A DNA stretch of 64,000 nucleotides, from NCBI RefSeq assembly GCF_963678635.1, contig NC_087062.1:2978001-3042000 (forward strand), in the 5' to 3' direction. The notes below the pieces were generated by a model, which did not search any database, had not been told where the DNA came from, and was given only the letters and a program-made list of their open reading frames with translations. The position numbers and the translations under genes are program-made. This DNA comes from Symsagittifera roscoffensis (taxonomy: Eukaryota; Xenacoelomorpha; Acoela; Convolutidae). Positions 20,577 to 31,814 of this stretch are shown here, in pieces. The number at the start of each line of letters is the position of its first letter. The first letter of the stretch is position 1.

Positions 20577-20695
20577 CCATAATGAATTCAAACGTTCTAG
20601 CGTATCCTGTACACTTACTCAAAAGCTAACGAATACGCCTTGTACAGGAAAGGCCCTGAGTTCTAACCTGACCAGGTTTTGTTTTTTCTTCAAAC
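20577..20695. mobile_element. tRNA-like SINE fragment
   Basis: Same order of blocks as 10335-10452: ATAATGAAT, TAGCGTATCC, AATACGCCTTG, GAGTTCTAACCTGACCAGG and a T-rich tail. The B-box-like GAGTTCTAACC is degenerate. Confidence 0.5.
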
Positions 20696-21216
20696 AGGAA
20701 ATTTTTTTGTTAAAAAATTGTCAGTCTAATATGTCTGCTTATGTTTTGTCGGTTTGTTTGTCACATCTTTGAATTGTTCTTTTTTCTGTGCGCATTTTTC
20801 ATTGTAATGATTTTTAGTGCTAGGATTTTTTCCTCGTATTGGTAACTTATTTCTAGCCTTGACAAAGTTTGTTCTAGCTTTGAATTCGTACTTTTTACTT
20901 TTTTTTGTTGTATTTTTGGTTCTATGGTAACTTTCAAAATGGTTGTCGGCTCAGATGAATTTATATTAAACGTATCGATTGTGTTCCTATTAATTTTTTT
21001 GAAATAACGTTTAAACTCAATAAGTTTAAGAAAAAATATCATGCACCAAAGAAAACATAAGGATGGTTTCCAATTGGAGTATGTTGCCTCTTTAGTGAGC
21101 CAATTGGGCTCATTTCGAGTTATATTATTTAATCCATTTGACTACACTCAATTTTGTGAATGGTTACAAAGGGTTTGAGATGTTTTAGGGGGGACTTTGG
21201 TTACTCAAATGAACAG

Positions 21217-22113
21217 ACGGCAAATGTGAGATACTATATTCCGCTTGATATGGATTTCACAAAACTACATCAGAAATGCTCTTTCAATGAAATTCAAAGC
21301 TTCTCCGTTATATGCGACGTCTTTTCAGCTACTTTTGTTTTCGAATTGCCCAGAGAAGTTTTCCGTCTCAGTTATGAAGATGATTATGAACATGATGAAT
21401 CTTTCGAAACCATCAAAAAGCCTGAAGGTTTCCCGGAATTGATAAAAAGCAACGGGCGTAACCTTGCTTTTTGGAGCCAGGAGAAGTAACAAATTTTCAT
21501 CAAAGATGATATTATTTCATTTTCCGACTGCCAAATTAACTCTAAGCCTTCTTACTTCTGGTTCGACTATCATTATTTTATTTCAGCCCTGCTGTGCGAA
21601 GGAAACATCATCTACGTAAATTATCAAAAAAGTAAAGAAATTGTGAAAATCTCAGAAATACAACACGGACTTAGAGCTGTAGACGGTTTCTCTTTCGTGC
21701 CCTGTGAAAGTTTTGGAGTTGGCAAATGTTTATTTCCAAATAGTTGTTATGACGAGATCAAAAGGGGCTGCATTAACAGTCCACCGCGAATAGAGAAACA
21801 TTTATTGCTTGGGTGTACAAAAAGTGCGACTATTGTGCTTTGCCAAGAGATTGAAACTGGCTTCGGAGAGCATACGTGGGTCGCTTTGAGGGCACTGAAA
21901 GCAAAATCTTCTTGGAGTAGAGAGCCGATCGAAGTTTTGTTCTCGAGTGGATTTCCGCCTTGTTTGAATGAAGAAAACATTGTGTATATTCTGAAAAACG
22001 GAATGGCAACGTCTGCTGATGTTTGGAGTTTTTCTGCATCTCACTTGTTGCTCGATCGTTTAAAGCAAAAGGAGAAACTTACTCCTCTAAATTTTGGTTC
22101 TCCTGCATGGTAA
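21217..22113 (+). CDS. Two 3' exons presumed to belong to the B-box gene
   Basis: Exon 21217-21457 (behind GAACAG, phase 0) ends at GGGC|GTAACC. Exon 21587-22113 begins after ATTTTATTTCAG. The 129-bp intron is phase 1 and the joined frame reads ELIKSNG-P-LLCEGNIIY without a break; the stop is at 22111. Together they encode about 255 residues. No named domain was recognised. The product is Cys-containing with many short hydrophobic strands (HLLLGCTKSATIVLCQE, WVALRAL, IEVLFSSGF), suggesting a compact beta-rich C-terminal fold. Continuing at 21458 instead of splicing runs into a stop at 21487. Assignment to the B-box gene rests on strand, proximity and a similar NFGSP motif in both parts (near 14925 and at the C-terminus); a separate gene cannot be excluded. 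Confidence 0.6.
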
Positions 22114-22194
22114 ATATTAGTAAATCCTTGGTTATGCAATGTTAGAAGACCTCGGGATATTACATTTTTTGTTTCTTTGCGAAGTGGCCTGTTA

Positions 22195-22500
22195 CTCAGG
22201 GGTTGGATCTAGGATTTTCTCGAGGGGGGGGGGCGGATTTTCAAAAAAAAAATCGAAAATTTTGTCGACCTTTTTTTTTTAGATCGAGCACAGTGAATTT
22301 CCGAGCTCTCCCAAAGCACTAAAAAGACCCTGTTTTGGAAAAATTTTCTGCGCCGCGATCCCCCCTCAAAATTAGATATTGGTGCCAAAGGTGCCTTTAG
22401 AAAAATTGAAGGATCCGTCTCTCAAAATGGATATCTCAAAATAGTACTAAGGGGGAGCCGTTGGGTCGGCAGGGGTCGAATCCCTGAGGGAAGGGCGTTC
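22195..22500. mobile_element. Fragment of a dispersed element (uncertain class)
   Basis: Begins GGGGTTGGATCTAGGATTTTC, then a G-run, then AAAAATTTTCTGCGCCGCGATCC, then G-rich sequence (GGGGGAGCCGTTGGGTCGG). Composition differs sharply from the surroundings. GGGG-TGGATC-AGGATTT starts are common among unclassified metazoan repeats, but no ORF or termini define a class here. Confidence 0.35.
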
Positions 22501-25228
22501 CCTAAATCCTCCCTGCTGTTACTTGCAATACTATTGTTGCAATTATGGTGCCTATGAATTTGAATTTTTTGCTTGTATACAATTGATGGATGATTTTTTT
22601 AATAGTTAGTTTGTAGTTAGTCGTTTGAAGATAAGTCCTATTTACATTAGATTTCGAATTAGACGCTGTATTTGTGTTTTTCAATTTGATATTGATCATG
22701 ATTATGTATGATTAATGCAATTTAGTTGATACTCTTATCTGTATTGCAATTTAACACTTTCTGAGGTTTTTTCTGTTATGGCTCAAAATGGCTTCTTTCT
22801 GTTACTTTCAAAACTAGGTCAGAATGCAAAAATCTGATTGGTTGAAGTTGAAATTATTTCAGGTGAAAGAGAAATTGGTAATTCATTAAAAGCAGACGCT
22901 CAAATTTAAAACTTGGTTATTTGGGCCGTATAGCAAAAGAACCATTTTTTGCTTTATTGGTATCTCCGCGATAAAATGTCGCAACAAAATTCAATTTGAT
23001 GTTTTTGTAGTTATTCAAAAATGCGGATTGTCACCTGCGCCTGTGGTGAATTGAAACTTGGCTTATGTAACTACTTACTGCAGTCTTCAACCTTATACAA
23101 TACAACCAGTGCATCTAGATATAAACTTAATTCACGTTTTGAAGATTTGTTATTACGAGCACTTCGCGAAGTGAGTGGCAAGGAACACACAGTGTTTTTT
23201 TCCACGCAAAATCAGGTACTACAGGTAACATTATACTTCTAGCTCAGCAACCAGTTAAGCTTGCTTTTTCTTTGGCTTCGGATAGAGAGTCTACTTGCGA
23301 GATGATCCGCTTCATTTACGTTTCCTCTTAAATCCTGTTCTGATAAAGAATCTACTGATGGCTACAAGGCAGTTAAACGAAAACAAAAAGGTGAAAAAAA
23401 TTGAAATGATATTTAGTGAGGATTTGTTTCGTATTATTGATCTGTCGCTTTTGTGTTAACTTTGAATGCAATTACTCGTCTAAGCTTGCATGTCAATGTG
23501 CCAAAATTTCAAGTGTGCCACTTAGTCGAAAATGAGATCGTTCTTTGATATGATTGGCTGCATCCTTTCATGCGCTAAGACATGCTGCTCGTAAAAAATT
23601 TGTTTTGTTTACCTAAGACAAAGTTTTTTAAGTGTAAAAATTCTAAGTTGCCTCCTTAAATGAGTTGCTTATTCTCTAAAAACTCCTTTTAATTAGTCTG
23701 AAGATATACAGAGGCGAAGCTTCAGTTCGCAAACATATGCGAGAAAAGTGAATAAAGGAAAGCAAGGTGAAATTCTAAAAAAAATTCTGCTATGTGTCGG
23801 AACTTGACTGAACTTGAACTTGACCTAGTATTTACATTTTAATGCAATTAGATTTGTCTTTGTTTTGATTTTGTATTTTTGTTACATCTATTGTCCCAAT
23901 TATTCTCAATTTTTTTCTTGGCATTTCTTCCATTTTGGATATTTGGAAAAAAATACTTGAGAGATTTAAGAATTCGAGAGACTGGAAAATTTTTACATGT
24001 GATTTAAAAGATTTTATGGATAATGGATCCAATATAGTTCGTCTCCTTTGCCACCCTGGCAAAAAAGATCTTTGAAACCTCTCAACTTGGCGAAAAAAAG
24101 ATGATAGAATCAACATATTGTGATGTCTCATCTGTGATCATCTTCAAAAAAAGTTGTGCTAGTTAACACTTTGTAGAAAAAGTTCTGTCAATATTTTCAG
24201 ATATGAAGGCAGCACAAACAAAATACTGTTTTTATTCCAGAACATCGAATCTAATTAAGCGTTAATTTGAACATATGTGCATCAGCAGAATCGAAATAAA
24301 GGCGAAGCTGGTCGCAACCCACTAGCAAGAAAATGACAAAAAAGTAGCTCTATAAAATGAAATAAGAAAAGATGAAAATATGCCTTGAACAATAAAACGT
24401 TTGCTGTACAGGCAGAAGATGTAGATCACATGACCTCGCATTTGCTCCATGGGCCCTTGAAATTTTTTTTAACACTAGCATCTACACTAACTTTGCATGT
24501 AATAAATTGGAAAGCATAAGGCCAAATTATGTATAAAATATGCCTTCCAAAAACTTGCGAAATACATCAAATTGTATTTTGATATCGAGTTTATTTTATT
24601 GCCCTGTTGTTTGAAATCAATGGCTTTTTTCTGTTCATTTGATGAGTTTAACATGCATCAATTGTGATAACTTATTACTAATCGAATCTTCAAGATCATG
24701 CTATTAAAAAGCCGTAAAGATGGCACCAATATTTGCGACTTAGGAAAAAATAGTCGTATCATTACGCTACGCTCGGAAAAGCGAGCTAGTGTAATAACAG
24801 AATTTGAACCCCACAATGTGCGACAAACAATTACTCCAAAAAAGGAATTCGCAAGGAAGGCAATTTTAAAAAAAACTGCCAAAATTCCAGCATTTACTGG
24901 CAATTTTTGATATTCAAGTGTGATATCTCAGCTCCGATTGGAAAATTCATTAAAAAAAACAAGCTTGAAAATTTTCAAAATAGTCATTAAGTAGTTGGAA
25001 AGAATTAATGAACGCGACAAACAGAAAAAAAAACTGACTTAGGTTTTCGAATTTCTAAATAAAACCATTACCTATATAAGAATCTTCACTATTTTATTTA
25101 AAAAAGAACAAAATTGTGCGCAAAGTTTCAACTTACTTCAATTAAAAACGCACGGCCCGAGTAAGGGCGCTTTCACAACGTTGTTTTCGAGTTTAATAAT
25201 GCACAGTATATTTATTTATTTGGGACGT

Positions 25229-25459
25229 CACTTTGTTTTGCCCGTTTCGAGCTCTTTTTGTAAATTTTCCTCGCTTGTGTTGTCGAAGCGTAGCTTACCA
25301 TCTGTGAAAAAATGCATTCAAAAGATAGAATTCCCAGATAGGGTAAGGCTTGTATATACGATCTTTTGAATGCATTTTTTACACAGATGGTAAGCTACGC
25401 TTCGACAACACAAGCGAGGAAAATTTACAAAAAGAGCTCGAAACGGGCAAAACAAAGTG
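25229..25459. repeat. 98-bp near-perfect inverted repeat with a ~35-bp spacer
   Basis: Left arm 25229-25326 (starts CACTTTGTTTTGCCC, ends GCATTCAAAAGAT) pairs with right arm about 25361-25459. The only difference seen is one base in the AAAAAA run. Such a transcript would fold into a long hairpin able to feed small-RNA production. The short ORFs on the two strands (25181-25369 and 25318-25518) share sequence only because of the palindrome. Foldback element, hairpin-RNA locus or an assembly palindrome are the alternatives. Confidence 0.9.
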
Positions 25460-27185
25460 AAGTAAGGAAAAGATTGAAAATATACCTTCAAAAAAATTGT
25501 TAAGAATAGGAGTGTCACATTCTCACATCTGCTCCAAGACCGTTTGTAACTTTACTAACACTAGCCACTAATAAGGCAGCTACAGTTCCTATCAAATTGC
25601 CCATATTATGCAGCAAAAATTCGACCAGAAAACAAACCTATTTAAATGTGCGAATTTAATTATACCACTTGTTGATTAGGAGTCTCACGTCCTCGCATCT
25701 TCGCCACAGAGTAAACTAGTGGCCCAGCTAATGCCGGATCTACCTGTTTTAATATTTTTAATAGATATTGTACTGATACGGAAATACTTATTTTTCAAAA
25801 TTTCAAAAAAAATGGACTTTACGCTAAACCCTAGTGTTTCTCTGCTTGAGTACGCCATTACCAACTGATGTAAAGGAGAAAACTAATAAACTAATACTCG
25901 TTCTTTCAGTTGCAATCTTTATCCCAAATTTGGCTGGGTTGTTTTAAGAAAAAATTTCCAAAATTGATCAAAATTCGAAAATGTTACTTTTCTTAATTCT
26001 ATGAAATTTTCACTTCAAAATCAGGAGAATAGCCTCTGCTTTGCAGACGCTGAAATTTAGAATGCAGATTTTTGCACTCTGAGTGAACACTTTATATGAG
26101 ATTTGGAGATTAGTTTTCGAGACTATTGATGAATTTTCTTAAAAAAAAATGGTAAAGATTTAACAAGGAATTTTTTTAAAGTCCATATCAGCTTTTCTAC
26201 AAAAAACAGGGTGAAACAGATTACGCAGCAAAAATCTAAGCCCCATATTAGTTTAAATGAACTATCAGCTCAGAATCAGCCGGTTTGTTATTGAAACCCA
26301 AGAATAATTTCCAAAAAAAAGACGTGCATATTTTTAAAATTGACTTTTTTGAAGGTCACAGTTTTTTCAAAACACAGAGCATAGCCGCTTGCGCAGATAA
26401 GATGTACCTAACCAATTTTTTTCTTTCGGTTAAATCCTTATTTTCCGATTTGGCAGGTTAGTTTTAGAGAAAATCAAAAAGATTTGAAAATTAATCAGTA
26501 TCTCAAAAAATGATCTTGTGACGTTTTTTCTATCGAATTCTGAGAATAGCGGCTTAAGCAGGGGAATTCCCCAAAATTTTTTGTTCAATTGAAACCCTTG
26601 ACTCAGATTTGTGCAATTATGATTTGAGAAAATTCAAAACAAATAGGTCAAAACTCTCTTTACTGAAACTTTCGAAGGCCGTAGAACGTTGGGTAAAATT
26701 AAAATAGAAATATGCAGGCACATAGCAGAGCAGTCGGTTATTCCATTGGTATCATTTTGTGCAAATAGGTTGAGAAGTTTTTGAGAAAAATTGAAAATTC
26801 TGCAAAAAGTGCAAAATATTATCAAAGCGTTGCAAAAAAAAAACGAAAAACAACAATTCCCATACATTTTCATAATACATGTATTTTTTTTTTTTAAAAA
26901 CAGGACCTTACACTAATCAAAAACAAAGCAGCAACATATGCCATTAAATTTTCTAAGCTTAAATATGATTAAATTGAAATATAACATAAGTACCACCAAA
27001 TGAGCACTTTTATTTGCGACTTAGGTTAGAAAAAATTCTTCGTAATGAAACAATACGCTTCGCTTGTGTAAAAAAACTGGCAATGTATAGACTCTAATTA
27101 ACGCATTTTAAACATTTTCACTAATTTTAGATATTTACACGTATTTACAAAAAGTAGATATGAACAAGTGTATCAGATTATTTTA

Positions 27186-29049
27186 TTACAGTCTATGTGA
27201 GTTTTCTTCCGGTGTTGACTTTTGGGACATAGGGGTCTGTATTTCTCTCAGAATGGTAGTCTCAAATGTCTTCAACATCTCCAGCTCTCGTTCTAACTCT
27301 TCTTCAGTGTACAAGGGTACATCTTCACCAGTTCCAACTGAAGAGGAGAACTCTTCGATCTCGTTTGATTTCACTGGCTTGAAATCCTCCGACAAAAGTT
27401 CTTTCTGAAGCAGTCAAGTACAAAACCCATTATTTTAAATAATTGCTTTGGAAAGCATTCGGACTACAAATCAAACGACGGTTCAGAAGGATTATACGTG
27501 GCGTGTTATCTTATCTTCAAACTTTTATGTCAAGCAAGTAATCGTAGCTAGCTAAATTCGAAGCTTGAATAATTAATTACCAACAAACAGATTTTTTTTT
27601 TAAATAAACTCAAGTTAAATGTGGTAAAAAACGGTTAGTTTTTCCTAATGTAAAATATATACTTGATTCTTCAAAAATATTGCTCATGAGCTTTGAATAA
27701 TGATTTTTTTTTCAGTTTTGGAACTTCTCTGAATTGATTGCTCAGTGAATCTTAAAAATCAACTTAGAAAGACTCCGAAAAAAGGAAACCAATTTACCTG
27801 AAGTCGTTCTTTCTTTCTTTTCTCCAGCAACTGCAGCATTTGCATCCTATGGTATGCCTACATAAAAAGAACTCAGAAGACTATCAACAGAAATAAAATT
27901 TAAAAGTTTGCTTCAAGTAATTTGAAATGTGAGTGAATAATTATCTGAAGTAGTAATCCATTCACCCGGTAACTTGAACGAAGGAGTGGAGTATATAGCT
28001 TACCAGTCGTTTGATATACTCTGTTCTATCTGCCTGATTTCTCGCGCTGGTCCTCGAGAAAAACTTATCCAGGGCGGGGTCCGCCTTTGAGCCTTTTTGA
28101 TCTGCTTTGATTTCTAAATAATGAACAATTTTAATTTTACACTTTTGTTCTAGTAATTTTTTATTCATCAAACAAAATTAGTGAGTACAAAATGATGGCA
28201 CTATTGGTGACCTTGAGTACTTTCATCGGTCCTAGAAACTTTGTGATTACATAGATTAACTGACAATGACACCCGGAACCATTTTATCCAGTCAACAAAT
28301 ATCGCGTTCCGATTCGTTCAACAAAAACAAGTTGCCATTAAGAATTAGTGTCAGCTTGATGAAAAATGTAATTGTTAGTATTTTCCGTGCAATTCAAATC
28401 AAACTTATTTTACAGTTACGCAGTGATAAAACTTACGACTAATTGATTTAAACGTAAAACTTTGTCTGAACCGTTCCAAAAAACAAATCGCAAAACTCTT
28501 AAACTGATAGAATGAAATAAAACATCAACTGACCTATTCTAGAAAACCATTGCATGCAAGGGCTAGTTTGTCAAACTAGCAGATTCTTCTTTTTAAATCA
28601 TTCTGTCTGCTCCAACTTTTGAATCACATCATATCACAAAAAATTCCATCTGCCATCTGAATATCTAGATCAACTAAAGAGAGCACACAACAACGCTTAC
28701 TGGTTTTGTTTGATGTCACACTCGGTGCTTTCGGAAGCCTCTGTCCAATTTGAGTGGCAATCAAGTTCGATTCCAGTGGCGGCTGCAGAGTGACTGACTT
28801 CCAAAAAGACTTGGCCAGCTCAATTGTGTCGGGATCGGTGCCGGAGAAAACCAGTTTCTCCTCAATTCCACTGCTGTTGCTTCCTTCGTCCACCGCAACT
28901 GCTCCACTGAGACTGTCACTTGGAGTGCTGTGATTGGTCGGAGCCAGGGGGTACTCGTCTTTTCCGCCATTCTGATTGGTTCGTCCCACTTCGGCGTCTC
29001 TGGCGACTGAAGCAGCCGAGTTCACAGGAGTTAATGTGACATGCGTCAT
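27186..29049 (-). CDS. Unrecognised 254-residue coiled-coil-like protein (4 exons)
   Basis: Exons 29049-28701, 28113-27966, 27846-27798 and 27404-27186 join in phase (349+148+49+219 nt). Donors are ACCA|GTAAGC, ACCGG|GTGAAT and CTTCAG|GTAAAT; acceptors are TTATTTAG|AA, ACCATAG|GA and TGCTTCAG|AA. The N-terminal ~100 residues are Ser/Thr/Pro/Gly-rich and probably disordered. The middle is basic and helical (DKFFSRTSARNQADRTEYIK). The C-terminal third holds a short coiled coil (MQMLQLLEKRKKERLQKELL) and an acidic helix (YTEEELERELEMLK). I do not recognise the family. The second donor could instead be CGACTG|GTAAGC, but that puts exon 3 out of frame. An AG acceptor (CTTCAG) lies 26 nt before the ATG. 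AATAAA overlaps the stop codon region. It lies 450 bp downstream of ESS2 on the same strand. Confidence 0.72.
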
Positions 29050-29499
29050 GTTTGAGTTTCAAATCACATTATAATCTGAAGAAATTTTAGTTAGTTTCTT
29101 CGATGATAAATTCAAGTTGCTAGGCAGATGTTTATAAACTTAAGAATATTGGATCGCTGTTTATCCCATTTTGTTTCTAAAAACAGTTCACAAAAATTTC
29201 TCCGCAAGGAAACGAGTGTGTTCAACATTACTACTTTTGCCAGTAGCAAATTCCTGATTTTTGGAATGTAAAATGGGCTAAAAAGTAAATCGTTCTAGAA
29301 GCTAAATTTAAACGAATAAATCTTTTACAACAAAGCAACAGTTTAAGTTCTGATAGTTCGCACTTGTTTCACTTTCGAACGAACATATTCAAATCAGTTC
29401 TCCCATCGGATAAGTTTCATCCTTGTTTCTTGGCAGTTAAACAAACGAATTCTCTTTCTTTTCTGAACTTCTGATTCACATAAACTTCTAACTTTAACT
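29050..29499 (-). other. Intercistronic region between ESS2 and its downstream gene
   Basis: Reading leftward, it runs from the ESS2 stop to the next gene's ATG. No clear AATAAA follows the ESS2 stop closely. An acceptor-like AAATTTCTTCAG lies at about 29087-29076, directly before the ATG of the next gene. This suits a 5'UTR intron or a spliced-leader acceptor. Confidence 0.45.
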
Positions 29500-31764
29500 T
29501 CAGAAGAAATCGGATGCTGCAACTCTTTTAGTCTGATTCGTGTTTTTCAGTTCTAACAGATCATCCGTTATAGAAGATTGACAACTCTCTTGTGATTTCA
29601 TCTTCACTGCTTCAGATAAAGGCGTCTTCTCTCTACCCTTTCTAACCATTGAAGCCAACGAACCCGGTACCGGCGTTGTTTTTCTCACTTTTGGCGAATG
29701 AGTGTTTGAATTAATTGAGGGCGAACTAAAACGACTGTTTGTACTTCCAATCGACCTGGTTGAATTTGAAGCTGGACTCTTTGTCCTTTTAGGCGAATAC
29801 GATGCCCGTAAAGATTCACTCATTGACATAGATGTTGAATTCGATATTGTTGAACCGGTTCTGTCTCTGATTCGATTGGCCAATAAAAGTTGAGCGGCTG
29901 GCGACATTGAAGCTAGACTTCTACTGCACGCTGCAGAGTTTCCAGATCTGATTGATCCGAACTTTGGCGATTTGGAGGAAACTGCTGCCAGTTTTGATTT
30001 GACCTCGTTTAGTGCCTTGCTTTTCTTGGATCTGTGATTTTTGGCAGCTTTTTCCGCCAGTTCAAGGCCAAGTCTGTCTCGCTCTGGTACTTCTGGAATC
30101 TAAAGGTAAATAGAATTTATTAATCAACTAGCCAACATATATTCATAAAAAGTGAAAAAGATTTCAAGGAAACCGGAAAAAGACTAGTGATTGATTTCTG
30201 TGATTGTCTAATTTTTTCGCGGTTGTCATTGCGACTGTCTAAAATAGGGTTGTCATTTCATGCTTTTTTCAGTTTTTCAAACCTTCTGGATTTCGAGAAA
30301 TCGCATTCTTCTCAAATTTTTTTTATTTTTTCAGTTTTAGTTATAATTATTTTAAGTTTTTTTATTAAATTTCCACTTAATTTCTTGAAATGATTTCGCG
30401 CTTTGATGTTAAATTTAGAGCTGTCACACTGAAACACTGGCCATCAGAATTCTCAGAGTTTCTAGATAATGCTGGTTCCAAAATGTTAAAAGAATATAAA
30501 GAATTTTTTTTTCTGTTTCTTGTTTTGCTTTTCGGTTCTTCTTGGTGTGTATTTTCCTGTGTGTTTTCTGTCAGTATCTTGGTCTCAAATATACTATATA
30601 ACACGGCAGTATCAGCAGCTGTAACTTATTTATAGAATTGCTTCTGTTCGCTAAAAAGATTTTCACTGATAATTTAATTTTGTTCAAATTTTTATAATGT
30701 TTGATAGTTAAGTTCACTATTTTTGTTCAAGGGTAGCCTATCAGTGGGAATTCCATATGCCTTTTGGCTATCCTCTCCAGCGCTAATTTATTTGCTTGTC
30801 ATTTAAATTTTGTTGAATTTGTTACAATACTTGGAGAAATAAATTCTTTCTTTCTTTCTTGAATGAAAATAGTGAATGAAAAAAAAAAAGATAGATCTCT
30901 AAAAAACTTCTGAAAAATGCTGTTAGAAAAAATTACTTGAAAAAAATAACATGAAGTCGAATAAATTACAGCTAAAGAGCTTCATATTTATATCACATGA
31001 AGTAATAAATAGCCCGTAAAAATGGAAATCAAGTACCGAGCGGCAACAAAGCGACAAACTTTGGGTCGAAACCTGTTGAGCCGAAAACAAGACTGTTGTC
31101 CTACAAAATTTCATAAACTTTTATTGTTTTTTTCACCCATCCAAACTGAAACACATAACCCCAAACGGATATATTTTGCCCTCGAAATTACGCAAAAGTT
31201 GAAAAATTCAATACAACGTAAGAAACTGTTTGAATGATAAAAAAACGATAAAATGACCAAACTCAAAATCAGACATGGTAAATTTACAAAGTTGTGAAGA
31301 AGTTTCAGTTATAGTAAAACCTGAATCAATTGGAACAAAACCCATGCTTTGAAAAGTATACCAATAGGAACTCCATCAGATAAAAAAGCATTTCAAAAAA
31401 CGGAAAATGAACCGACAGAAACTAGAACGAAAACCACAAACCCGAACAAAAATTGCGAATAGAATTTTATTGAAAAGATAAATACAACCTGAAACGGGCT
31501 TGAACTAATTACTATTTAAGTCAATACAAAGTCACTATTTATCAATTTTATTTGATCTTGTGCCTTAAGTTATTTACGGGAAAAAAGTCTAGTACCCTAT
31601 TGCAAAACCCTTGCTTATCGCAAGGGTAATCAAACATTGAAAAATTCCTACTTTGAAAATTGGTGTATTTCCGCGAATCGGAGGCAATGAGGAGTTCCCA
31701 TCGGCCAAACGAGCAGGAGTATTCTCCACTGATCCCCAAAACATGGCAGGCGACGCATCCGCAC
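29500..31764 (-). CDS. ESS2: Splicing factor ESS-2 homologue (ES2/DGCR14), 3' part only
   Basis: Two exons are visible: 31764-31652 (113 nt, opens in phase 2) and 30099-29500 (199 codons plus stop). They join at phase 0. The family is a nuclear component of the spliceosomal C complex. Signature matches to human ES2: SPAMFWGSVENTPARL (human: a TWGEVENTPLRVEG stretch), PERDRLGLELAEKAAKN (human RRERLGLKMANEAAAKN), MSPAAQLLL, SLRASYSP, SSITDDLLEL and the terminal ASDFF. Acceptors are TTATTCTAG|GT and TACCTTTAG|AT; the donor is CAAA|GTAGGA. The Ser/Thr/Pro-rich C-terminus is longer than the human one. Roughly the first half of the protein, about 250 residues in relatives, is missing: the satellite array starts ~50 bp beyond the upstream exon. 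The gene is therefore either split by an intron of over 32 kb or truncated. Confidence 0.88.
30100..31651 (-). other. ESS2 last intron
   Basis: It is 1552 bp, phase 0, and AT-rich. It includes the (TTCT)n-tailed element at about 30700-30865. Open frames at 30187-30393, 30390-30635 and 31022-31237 show no homology or splice context. Confidence 0.8.
30700..30865. mobile_element. Retroposon tail with (TTCT)n
   Basis: Ends TTGTTACAATACTTGG-AGAAATAAA followed by a TTCTTTCTTTCTTTCTT run. An AATAAA-like stretch and a tetranucleotide tail are typical 3' ends of some invertebrate LINEs and their SINEs. No coding part remains. Confidence 0.45.
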
Positions 31765-31814
31765 CTAGAATAAATCATAAGCACTGCAAGGGAAAATACC
31801 AGCAGTCATTATGA

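Larger units (their letters stand above)
15182..21216 (+). other. Large intronic region of the B-box gene
   Basis: Contains the ~250-bp tandem repeat (15571-16345), a decayed exon copy (~16480-16726), a second block of the 165-bp repeat (17520-18160), two further broken exon copies (~19095-19300 and ~20305-20350) and a SINE fragment (20577-20695). The exon copies are embedded in duplicated intron sequence recognisable by GTTTTATCTAGGCC-AAGCTGAG (about 17097, 19688 and 20068) and by a block reading AAATGTAATAAATGTG-ATAGAGGACAG (about 16932, 19531 and 19943). Confidence 0.6.
22114..27185. other. Gene-poor intergenic region
   Basis: Five kilobases with no convincing coding exon. It contains a TE-like fragment (22195-22500), a CACGCAAAATCAGG block near 23202 shared with the 2.6-4-kb repeats, a perfect-looking inverted repeat at 25229-25459, and degenerate repeats around 25780-26900 (GAGAATAGCCTCTGCTTTGCAG near 26025, with variants near 26390 and 26538). 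A TATTTGCGACTTAGG block occurs near 24731 and 27014. Open frames here (for example 23021-23242 and 24698-24910) lack domain signals. Confidence 0.5.

Noticed and set aside
24698-24910. Opposing ORFs near 24.7-24.9 kb as a gene
   Set aside because: Both strands are open over the same bases, part of the sequence is a dispersed repeat (also near 27014), and no domain is visible.
30377-31237. Coding ORFs within the last ESS2 intron on either strand
   Set aside because: The ESS2 exons on both sides join cleanly at phase 0. These frames have no homology, are compositionally skewed, and overlap a retroposon tail.
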